Assembly: GCA_035079385.1 (NCBI GenBank)
Contig: JAVHKY010000004.1
Span: 19,437,001-19,501,000 of the forward strand
Source of the DNA: Aspidiotus rigidus
Taxonomy: Eukaryota > Arthropoda > Insecta > Hemiptera > Diaspididae
Direction of reading: 5' to 3'
Length of the DNA: 64,000 nt
Made by a program: the position numbers and the translations under genes. How positions within the stretch are numbered: the stretch's first letter is position 1; each line of letters starts with the position of its first letter. The notes under the pieces are model-generated. The model saw nothing but the letters and a program-made list of their open reading frames with translations, was not told the origin of the DNA and did no database searches. This document shows, piece after piece, positions 13,050 through 22,961 of this stretch.

Positions 13050-14330
13050 CTTCTTGGTCTCGTATAAGCCTGTATAAAACCAGAGGGGCGGAGGACATGA
13101 CCCAATTAAGAAGTAAACTTCTCCTCGAACGGGAGCCTTATCCAACGCTTTCTACTGCCTAGAGCCACATTGCGAGGTAGGGAGGTGGTGGAATCTAAAC
13201 ATTTCCGAGTAACTTTCTTTTGAGCCATACGGTCAATATTTAGGTTGACCTCATTCACTCTGGCCAAATGCTTTATAATCAACAGCTCCTTATGGAAGGT
13301 GGACTGACCCAGCGGAATACTGGTCGAATTTGTGGGCGAGAGGGCAAAAAGATTTGCCGTGGACTGTAAAGTCGGTCGAAGTATTTTTCCGGTAAATGAA
13401 GAATTCATGGACGTCGTCTCTATCAGAGGTCCTCAATTCCAAGTAATTAATGGATGAACCGCCATCTTCCAAGGTAAATTTTATGGAAGGATACTGATTA
13501 TTTAGATACTTGAGGAACTCCAAAAGGAGATCGCAGGACCAGTCAACGTACACAACACATCATCGACGTACCTGTGCCAATAAAGTATATGACTCAAGAA
13601 CACCTGGCCAAGGGAGAAGAGATCAAGCTCAAATTTAGACATAAAGACCTCCGAGATGAGGGAACCCAAAGGGGAACCAGTGGGGTTGCCAACCTCCTCG
13701 ACAGGAAACTCGAAAAATTTCCCATCGAATTTACAAAAGTTGGAAGGCCAACAAATATTAAGCAAATTGAAGAATTCTGCCAATTCTTCGTGACAAATAT
13801 TTGATTGAACTAAAAGCTCTCCCATGTGTTGGATAGCAGTTGCTTTAGGTATGTTGGGAAACAGGCCGACTATATCAATGAATTTAAGGTCAACCCCGGC
13901 GGAAGAATGACATCTTTAAGCCTATCAGCCAAGGAGACTGAATTTTTCACAGAGTAGTGGAACTCAAAATCTACCCTATAGATTTGAACGAACGGTCCAA
14001 GAATTTCACGTGGGAGAACAGGATGCATCGGAGTATCTTCCTTATGGACCCTAGGCAGCCCATACAGGAGGGGAGACACAGGGTTAGGTTCAAGGAGCAA
14101 CCTTTTCGGCGAGGGGGTTTTAATAAGAAACTCGCAGCTGTTAATCACACGTCTAACTTCCTTCACATGTTAAGGAAAATTGAAACGGTCATTTTCCTTG
14201 GCACCACACTGGCCGAGAACGTCATAGACCTTGGAGACGTAAGAGGACTTCTCCATCACGACAATGGCATTACCTTTGTCAGCCTTCGTAATGATTAAGC
14301 GCACCTCCCTGATCCTCCTATTTTAAATAT
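13050..14330 (-). pseudogene. Penelope-like reverse transcriptase (copy C), broken
   Basis: Reading the minus strand gives the conserved order of a Penelope-like RT: ITKADKGNAIVVMEKSSY near 14,290-14,240, LEPNPVSPLLYGLPRVHKED near 14,080-14,040, NPTGSPLGSLISEVFMSKFE near 13,690-13,635, the catalytic YWHRYVDDVLC at about 13,580-13,550, then HLARVNEVNLNIDRM and RKRWIRLPFEEKF down to about 13,100. The YVDD box is intact, but stops (for example in NFP*HVKEV near 14,173) and frameshifts split it into at least four frames. No GIY-YIG domain follows, so the 3' part is missing. It belongs to the same broad family as A1/A2 but is more diverged. Confidence 0.85.
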
Positions 14331-14967
14331 TTCTGTGGTCTTTGCAAATTACTCTTCGTAGTACTCTATTGAGTATGGCTGCTTCCAGTATATCTGACCA
14401 TAAAACTTGGCAAATCGTATCAATAGTACATTAAAATTAGTCGTCTCAATTCATCTATAGCTACTCACCTTTAAAAAACATGAGACTTCAAAGTATATTT
14501 CATACAAGACCAGAAAAGTGAACAGCAGGGTAACGGTTTGATGAAAGCGAGGGGCATTTCCTCGCTGCCTACATAATTACGTCGCCATTTTGCTGATATT
14601 ATATGAAATTATACATTATCAAAGGGCAATTAGGTTCAAATATGAGGAAAGGCAGACATCAAACCATATAAAGATCGAATAAACAAACAAAATGTATTTT
14701 CCTGATGCAATACGAGTAGATAGGCTAAGCTTTAGCGACATATGGAATTGAACTGACGATAAATTCGTATGTGTAGAAATTTCCTCGTCGAATAGTATAC
14801 ACACGTGTTGAGAAAATATTTGTGAAGAATAAAAATCCGTCGTATTTTCAATTTTAAACACGAAGCACGACTCATGGTTTGATGAAGCGCTACTCAGCTC
14901 AATTCATTCTGAAATATCTCATTTATTTCTCTTTTTTTTCCAATATCTATGAATCAACATCACGAGT
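14331..14967. other. Upstream region of X1; no gene seen
   Basis: AT-rich sequence before the X1 first exon. A TTCTCTTTTTTTTCC pyrimidine tract precedes the start codon. No clear TATA box or initiator can be assigned. Confidence 0.35.
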
Positions 14968-17900
14968 ATGCGTACCTACGAATTCTTTACACTTTTTCAA
15001 ATGGGGATCGTGGTACTTACAAATATGAAAGTCTTACGAGGGTAAGTAAAAATTAACAACGACAACACCAACAACTGTTCTTTCATCTTGTTTCACAACA
15101 ACAACTGTGATAAAATTGAACCAACAATGAATAAAGATATCCTAATTTTTGTATTCCAGAATGCGACGGAAGGATTTTGAGTGAGTAATTTTATTTCAGT
15201 AACCTATCGTAGATCCATCTTCTAAATGCTTGTGTTTTAACTGCTACGGTCGTCTGCAAAGCTGTGGGGAAGGACCTTGCAAAATGATGACATTTTATTT
15301 GTTTCTCTTTTTTTTCTCAGTTTTAATAATGACTAGCTTTGCAGACTACCCACCTTTTTTGCACAATTTGCCAATTTTAGTATTTGTTCGCTGGAAGGCT
15401 TCACTTTTTGCCTTGGTCACGACGAATTTTTCTATTTCCTACGAACAGAAAGTCAGTTCATAATTCTAATGACTCGAGGGTTTCAACTTATTCAATCCTT
15501 CTCCTCGGCTGGACCAATGTCTAAACAGTAATAAATAAAAAAATTGACCTATTCGCTAACGAAGATAGGTACAAGTACGATGAATTTGTAAAAAAGTAGT
15601 AAAATTGTATAAATTTTGTTCACTTTTTAGTACCCGAAACGTACCATCGGAATCCCCTCACGATGGAGGTCAAGCATCGCCTCGCTCTTCCGTTCCAACA
15701 TCACCAACGCCTGGTGCATACTCACCATACATCCAGTCAACCTCAATCCAACCTCAGCTTTCGCCTGAAGAAATGCAGCGTTACCTATTATCGCTACGAG
15801 ATCCTAGAATTGGTACCCATGTCATCCCTCCAAGTCCTTCTCATCCTTTTCAAATGCAACAACCAACTTCAGTTACCCAATTAGAGCAACCGGCTAGGCT
15901 TCATCAAATCCAAAATATGTCGCAACATCAACAGGAATACTTGACTGCTGGAATGGGAATACCGAATCTTCCACGAAGTTCTTCGGCATCGAGAGCTACT
16001 AACTTGTATTTCCCACAATTTGATCCGAGATATAGACCTCCGGATGAGTTAACGTACACAGATATTTTGCGACATCATTTGATGATCCAACCAGGGAGAG
16101 AAGAATCCGGAATAAATATTCCTCAACGATCACCGAGATCGCCCCAACAGCTTCAACAAACGTCGAGATCCTTCCCAAATCAAAATTTTCTTGAAAGCAG
16201 ACAAGAATATCAGAGTCATGAAGCAGGGCCTTCAAGTCTTCCCCGTAGTGCTTCCACATCAAACTCGCCATATGATCAAAGATACAGACCTCAAGACCAG
16301 TCATATTATTCGAACACAAACCTGCAACATTATCTGATATCCCAGTCGAGAAAAGAAGAATCTAGAACAAACATTCTTGACAGTTCGTCGCCCCAGCAAT
16401 CGCCCAAACAGCCTAGACAAGATTATCAGAATCTTGAAGTAGAACCATTAACTCTTCCACGCAGTGTTTCGGCATCAAGAACTGCTAAATTGTATTCCTC
16501 TCCATTTGATCTACCCTATAGACCACCAAGTTCATCAGCCTATAGCCCTGTAGCGACCTCACCATTGGGAAAAAATCAGCCTGGAGCTAGTCATTCAACG
16601 CCCTCCAGCAGCCAACGAGAAATGCAAAGTCCTGGATTTTTTCCAAGATTTGGTTCCGACTTGAATACACGAGAATATCGACAGGATTTCTCAACACCTC
16701 AAACTCCAGAAAAGTTTTCACCCCCTGGTCAAACATTTCAACCTCCTGCCGTTGCGCCTTCACTAATTTATGAAGGTGAATATTTAAAATATTACCAAAA
16801 GCTGAAACCAGAAATCCATACTTCTGAGAGTACTACTGACACTAATCCTCCAGGGCTGAGTGTGAGGGAGCGTTGGCTGCAGAATTTGAGCGGCACCTCA
16901 GAACACAATGTTTTACCTTTCATCCAGACACCAGATCGAACAAACTTAGAAGCTAATAAATCCATTGACTTGCTAGCCAAACGACTCGCAGAATCTATTC
17001 CTGGTAGAAAAGACAATAACGAAATCACAGCTCCTGGTATAGTGGAAGCCTATGAAAATTTGTACGGTCCAACCAGCACTATTGAACAGAGAAAGGATGA
17101 GCCAGTTTCACCGCATGCTTCGCTTGTTAAGAAATCCGGCTCGTTCAAAGAAGCACTGCTTAGACCTCAGTCACCGGCCTTTTCAAAAAGTAAAGACAAA
17201 GATTCTGAAACATTTTCACCATCTAAACTTGGAGTTGACCTTCCAGCTGCCAGTCCGTCTCAAAAAGTTTCACCCTCAACTGGTCAACAAGTTGATAAGC
17301 CGACTCAGCTAGTAAAAGAGGTACATTCCACAAGTACCATAACTCCTATCATACCAAATTTTGGAGTTGAGCTGAGTCCCAATGTCTATCAAATACAATT
17401 TGGATCTTTTGAGCATTTACCAGTGCAAGACTCACTTTCTTCTTCAAAAAAACCTACTGAAGTAGACAAGGAAACTGTCCTCAAACCGGCCGAAGTTTTA
17501 AATATTAAGAATAATGAAAAAGGAAAAGGAATAATAATCCCTCAAGACATTCCCAAAAATTTAGAGGAAACAGATGTTCAAGCTGCTGAATCAAAAAGAG
17601 ATAGAACGGAAGGGACTGATTCTGACAATCGTAGTCCTTTTGAATGGGGTGTTCTTGTTGTACCTTGTCGGGGGAAAAGATTTGAAATTGACGTCCTTGA
17701 AGAAATTTATCATATTGACGAAGTTTTCAAGAAAAGATACACTAAAATATATGCAACTGGCGCCGTTCTTGTAATATGCCAGTCAGAAGAGGAAGCAAAC
17801 TACTTGAGACAAGCTGTAGCAGAATCTGATCTTATCCGAGTAAAACCATATAAAGTTTTTCCTCGCGAAGTCACAATAGAAAACATCTCAAATGAAAAGA

Positions 17901-18694
17901 CAGAAGAGGAAATTTGTGAAGCAATAGAGGCAACATACCAAGAAAGGCCGAATAAGGTAATCTTTATGTCTTACAATGATAAAAAAAAGAGAAGGAATCT
18001 TCAATTGGCTAGAATTGAAATTAATAGTTCCCTTCTGGAAAAAATGGAAAGATCTCCGAAGATAAAGATAGGCGAGCGTCAACTTAGAGTTGATACATCG
18101 ATAAGAGTAGACCGTTGCAGCAATTGTCGGCTCCTTGGACACCGAACAGAAAATTGTTTTGAAACTGCTCGTTCAATGCCGTCAAGAAGTGAACCGTGCA
18201 TAGACTGCGCTAATTATAATAAAAATATACAAAAATCTAAATATTACGAGCAATATCGTAGGAAAACCGACCATGCGACTGGTGCTGATGATTGTGAGAC
18301 AAAAAGATACTTCATGAGAAAATGGGAACAAAATCAACAGCCATTTGAGGCAACAAAAATGAAAGTGGAAGAAGAAACCAGTAGTGGAACCCCACGTCGC
18401 AAGAAATGGAGACAGAAAATTTTTACAAGAACTAAGGAGGACAACAAAAATTTTCCTGGCAAAGGAAAAACGGATCCAATAAAAGTGAGCCTGTATGTGT
18501 TATCCAAAGTTGAAGGAGTTGACGCACTTGAGGAACTTAGACGGTTAAATATCTACAATGAAGCCTGCGCTATTGAAGATACAGTCTGTGATCCCTCAGG
18601 AATGGTTCTCATTGAATGTAACACGGAAAAAGAAGCTGAGAATTTACAGAAAACAATTGCATCAAAATCTAATAAATTGGATACCATTTTTTGA
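14968..18694 (+). CDS. Family X protein X1: signal-like N-terminus plus Gag-like CCHC module
   Basis: Three-exon model: 14,968-15,041, micro-exon 15,160-15,180, main exon 15,631-18,694. Lengths 74+21+3,064 give 1,052 codons plus stop with GT-AG introns, both phase 2. Exon 1 encodes MRTYEFFTLFQMGIVVLTNM, hydrophobic and signal-like. Residues ~33-690 are Pro/Ser/Gln-rich and disordered, with three degenerate ~85-95 aa repeats (each with LPRS.S.S and a YRP motif). Residues ~704-775 and ~778-855 look like two RRM-like units. A canonical CCHC knuckle (C-x2-C-x4-H-x4-C) lies at ~861-874, then CIDC at ~888 and a distant H...C. The far C-terminus (~975-1045) repeats the first RRM-like unit. Order and motifs resemble non-LTR retrotransposon ORF1/Gag; no RT frame follows. 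Function unknown; nucleic-acid binding is likely from the family, secretion is inferred. An AATAAA lies about 120 nt downstream. Confidence 0.85.
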
Positions 18695-20225
18695 GAATTT
18701 TATTCTTGTTTTTACAATATTATTACACTGATTTTGAGTTCTGAGTGAGAACTTAATTTCATCTAAGCTTCATCAAGTCTATCAGACTATCAGATAACAC
18801 GTGGAAAGGCAGACCATAATAAAGGAAGACTATTGTGGATTGGCAGTCTTAGAACAAGTAAAAAAAGATGAGTGCAGAACACGAGTAACAAATAGTCCCC
18901 TCCCTTCCACCTTCAAATCTTAATTGAACCATCGACAACAAAATATTGTAAGAAAAAACTCGCACCTTACTTCCATTTCTGCCCACAGGGTCTTGAGGCA
19001 AGCGAAGAACCTATTTCATGGAGGTATTTGATTTTAATTCTGATAATCAATTTCGATAATTGATTAAAATTAATTATTCCGGAAAGTCGACATTTGTTCA
19101 AAAATTATTCCCATTTAAAAAATTACAAGGCTACAACCCAGGTCAGAGTAGAAACTTGACTCTCTTCAATACCACAGTGCTCGATGGTCGGAACATCCAA
19201 TGTTATAGAGGATGCTCATTGTTTGGAAGTCAAAAATTTTTCATACTGCCTCCCCGATTTTATTGACTTAGATCATTGAAATTTTCTATGGACTGGTAGA
19301 TCCCCCCTTCGATCTATATGACTCGAAATATGTCCTTCCTTTCCTTCCATATACACAAGGCTTGATGGTGGAAATTTCTTTTAACCCTTCCCACTCACCG
19401 TCATGCTTACAATTTGAAGCACGAACTTTATGACGCATAATTCAAAATTTTTCCAAGTTACTGTCTAGCTATAGTTTGAAACTCATCTTTCTCCCCTCCC
19501 CCCCCCCACAACTGGAGAGTCAAAAAATTCTAAATCCACCCTCTGATACGTAGTATATAAGGCTCAAAAATTTGGGTACTTCCAAGTTTTGAAAGCCCCT
19601 GCCCCACTATAGACACTTTCGCCGGAAAGGACGGCGGTGGAAAGACGGCTTTCCTATGCAACAGGTTCTCTTTAGGATAGTGATACCATGCAAGGAAACC
19701 TCAATACCAATCACCGTGGGGTTCCTTTTTGCTGAGAAAAGTCAGGTTTCACAAATTAATTTTAAACAGAAATACTTTTATGGGATCTGCCTCCTTTCAA
19801 CAAAATTCGAGTTTTTAAAGAGGCAGGGGCTAATCAAAAAGGTGTCTTTGGGGGAAATTCATTTGGGAAGATGCACAAAAACTCTTTAACTCGAGTCAAA
19901 CTCTTGGAAAATTTCGACTTTCAAGCTGCATGTTTGAGAAAGGACAGCGGTTTGGAAAAAGTTCTGCCATCGAGCAAGGTATATTAGAGGATTTCTAGAG
20001 GGGCTTTTGAGGTAAGTTAAGCTCCAGAAAAAGCACTCAGTCCTTCTGGCCTGCTTGGGACTTGCAAAAATGTAGGGTTCATTCACGGAGTTGGCTGAGG
20101 AGAGCAACACACCTAATTGGAGGGGAAGATGGCAGAGGAAGGTGTGATATCGTCATTATGGCATTTTCACTAAAGAGGAGAGAGGAAGCTGTATAGCTCA
20201 AAAGTATTCTTCTCCTCCGTCTTCT
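18695..20225. repeat. Intergenic, with scattered S-type fragments
   Basis: Degenerate S phrases occur around 19,270-19,680 (GCAACAGGTTCTCTTTAGG at about 19,659). The frame at 19,060-19,266 is unsupported by splice sites. No gene is proposed. Confidence 0.4.
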
Positions 20226-20229
20226 TCTT

Positions 20230-20650
20230 ATATTCCCTCTTTTAACAGGGAACCTGTTTTATGGGGGGCTTTTTGAGAAATTTGCCGTGCGCCGTCCGCC
20301 GTTCAGCAAAAAACCTTGGAAAAATTTTGACTCCTGAGCTATATATGATAGGAGGGGGACTTAGAAAAAATTTCGACTCTCGAGTCATATAATTATAACA
20401 GGAGGGGAACTTGGAAAAATTTGGACTATCGAGCTATATATGATATGAGGGGGACTTGGAAAAATTTCATTTCTCGAGCTACCGTATATAGCTGGAGATT
20501 CGAGAAAAATTTAGACCCTCAAACTATATTATACTAGGCTTATAGTAGGTCTAGGCCTTCTTTATTAGCTTCATCTAGGTCTAGGCTTCCTTGAATTTTC
20601 AATACCAAATTCCATTTGACTCATAAAACAGGTTCCCTCCATTCCTCGTT
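20230..20650. repeat. S-family repeat copy
   Basis: Begins with the palindrome AACAGGGAACCTGTT at about 20,245 and GCCGTGCGCCGTCCGCC, then has tandem units containing TATATGATAGGAGGGGGACT and GGAAAAATTT, spaced about 45-60 bp, and ends near a second ACAGGTTCCCT at about 20,629. Confidence 0.7.
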
Positions 20651-20963
20651 CAACTTCATTAAAGAAGCCGTCGTTTTTCTTCAGTCGAAATTTTTCCATC
20701 AGAGTTGAGTAGTTTTTTTCGTCGGTTGCAGTCAAAGTAAAATTTTCAAAATTTAATGCATTAATTATGAAACGTGAAGAAGAATTTTTTGGTAAAAATT
20801 TCCTCCACATGGATGTCTTAAGGCTACTTTGGGACCAATATCCTTAGCCTTTATTATACTCAGCCCAACATACAGTAAACAAGGCTATACTAGGCCCAAC
20901 AATAACCTCTATTAAACTAGATCTGACGTAGGCCGTTGATACAGTATACTAGAATAGCCGTCA

Positions 20964-21400
20964 TCAGTGGCGTATCTAGAAATTATTTCTGAAGGAGGAA
21001 GGGGGTGGAAGAAACGTCCGCAGTCCGCGATCCGGCCGGTTGGCAAAGCTCGAAGCCGAAAATTTTCTAGGTCCCCCTCCTATAGTACATATCTCAAAAG
21101 TCAGCCAGGGCATGTGATGTCACAGTTTGATGACGTGATAGGTCAGCCTTGTTTTGCCATAATCTTATGATGTCATAGATCAGTTTTTTTTCTAGTTCCC
21201 CTCCTATTATAGATCAGCCTTGTGACGTCACAATCTACATTCTTCAGATACTTGTACCCCATAAAACAGGTTCCCTGTCACCTTTCGTTCAACTCCATTA
21301 AAGAACGCGTGTGTTTTTCTTAGTCCCCCTCCTATCATATACAGTTCGGGAGGCGGGGCCTGTAACGAGTTCGATGACGTCATAGATCAGCCTTATGATA
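20964..21400. repeat. S-family repeat copy with hAT-like left end
   Basis: CAGTGGCGTATCTAGAAA at 20,964 looks like a hAT terminus. It is followed by GTCCGCAGTCCGCGATCCGG, several CCCCTCCTAT units, TGATGACGTGATAGG-like and GTGACGTCACAATC elements, and AACAGGTTCCCTGTCACC near 21,266. No matching right terminus was found. Confidence 0.55.
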
Positions 21401-22225
21401 AGTTGATAACTTAAATATCTTAATTTTTTATAATTCAATCAATTTTAAAACATTTTATAATTTATTTAATTATTATTAAATTATTTATGAAATATTTAAT
21501 TTAATTTATTAAAAATTTTATTTCAATATATTATTCTATTATATCATTTTTTTTCTATTACTAATTGATTTTTTTTTTTTTTTAATTATGATATATAAGC
21601 AGAGACCGGATTTCTCGGCAAAATGCCGAAATCGTCGTTTTTGCCGAATTCTAGAAGGAAAATGTATAATTTTTAGCATTAAATGACTCAAAAAATGCAA
21701 AAAAATGGTACTTTTTTCGTTATTGTCGAATAATGCCGAAAACTGAATTTTTGGTGCCGAAAATCTCCATCAAAAATGCCGAAAAATCCGGTCTCTGTAT
21801 ATGAGTAAAATATTTATAGAAACAATTAGTTTCAGAATTATTTAATTAATAAATCCAGTTTCTAATCTATTATGAAAAATTTTTAATTACTAAATTTATT
21901 AATTATTATAATTGTTACTTTAATTATAATAAAAATTAAAATAAATATTCTTAAATAAATTGTAAAATGTTAATTTATGTGATGAAATTGATTTAAAAAA
22001 ATTATTAATAATGCATAAATAATTACTATTCCATAATATGAATTATTATTTTTAAATTTTTAATAATAATAATTAATTGTGTTTGAATAATTATTTTTAT
22101 TGATATACCTATTATTCCTGATCAAATTCCTAATATTTAAGTTTAGATTAGATTGGATTTAATCTTAATATTATAATTTCATCATATTGTAATAAAAAAA
22201 TTATACTTAGATTTAGAGAAGAAAA
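21401..22225. other. Extremely AT-rich block hosting a MITE
   Basis: Except for the element at 21,600-21,797 this block is nearly all A and T (runs such as TTAATTTATTAAAAATTTTA). No coding potential. Confidence 0.7.
21600..21797. mobile_element. 198 bp hAT-type MITE
   Basis: The left end CAGAGACCGGATTTCTCGGC and the right end GCCGAAAAATCCGGTCTCTG form imperfect terminal inverted repeats. It is flanked by TATATAAG (21,592-21,599) and TATATGAG (21,798-21,805), 7 of 8 identical, matching the 8 bp target duplication of hAT elements. Internally it repeats TGCCGAA words in both orientations. No open frame. Confidence 0.85.
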
Positions 22226-22227
22226 AA

Positions 22228-22450
22228 AAAAAAAATTCTCCAATGTCACAAACTGATGATGTCAGAGATCACTCTCCAAGTACCCCTCCTATTATAGATG
22301 GCTCCACAGTTCGGGCCAAAGACGTCATAGGTCAGCCTTATGACGACACAATCAACATTTTCCAGATGCCACGTTCCCCGCAAAATAGGTTTCCTATCAC
22401 CACTCGTTCAACTCCGTTAAGAACCCGTGAGTCGTTTCCAAAAAAGAGAA
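22228..22450. repeat. S-family repeat fragment
   Basis: Shares with 21,000-21,300 the order ATGTCACAAACTGATGATGT, CCCCTCCTATTATAGAT, CAGCCTTATGACG, AAAATAGGTTTCCTATCACC and GTTCAACTCCGTTAAGAA. The palindrome is degenerate here. Confidence 0.6.
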
Positions 22451-22695
22451 TCACTAATTTTTGCATAATTTTCGGTCAAAATTTTTTTAATGGCAGCTAT
22501 ATTCATTTTATGGGTGCGTAGTAATAATTCGCAAATTTCCAGTAATTTGAGCGGTACTTTGTATGAAAATATCTTTGACTGGGAGAGTAGTTTTCACCTA
22601 TATAATTCCAATAAATTTGATTTATTATTGGAACTCATCGAGTGACTGAGGTGTAAGTAGAGCACTAATATTGGAAGAAGCTTTCAAATATACAA

Positions 22696-22776
22696 TTAGT
22701 TGCTTTTACAAGACTACTTTTGGGTGCTACCCTACCATCAGTGGTGTCTCAACTCCACTCTTGTAAAGGCAACTAA
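22696..22776. repeat. Short hairpin / mini inverted repeat
   Basis: TTAGTTGCTTTTACAAGA at 22,696-22,713 pairs with TCTTGTAAAGGCAACTAA at 22,759-22,776, one mismatch in 18, loop of 45 nt. It lies about 190 bp past the X2 stop. Probably a tiny MITE. Confidence 0.55.
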
Positions 22777-22961
22777 TAAAGTAGAATTGTACACTTGAAA
22801 AACTTTTTTCAATTTGATTCATGTTCAACTTGGCTCGGATACACTAATAATATGAGAACTAAATGGTAATGACATAGATCCCAAAAATCTTTTGTAATAG
22901 GATGAGATTAAATTTAAAGTCAATGAAAAAAGAAACCTGCAAAACGCCAAATTTATTCAAT

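Noticed and set aside
15230..15463. 77-codon plus-strand frame inside X1
   Set aside because: It lies in X1 intron 2, ends before the main-exon acceptor and shows no homology to family X.
19060..19266. 68-codon frame between X1 and the S copies
   Set aside because: No convincing acceptor or donor and no homology seen to other genes in the window.
20964..22520. A complete hAT element starting at CAGTGGCGTATCTAG
   Set aside because: No complementary right terminus or 8 bp duplication could be found within several kilobases.
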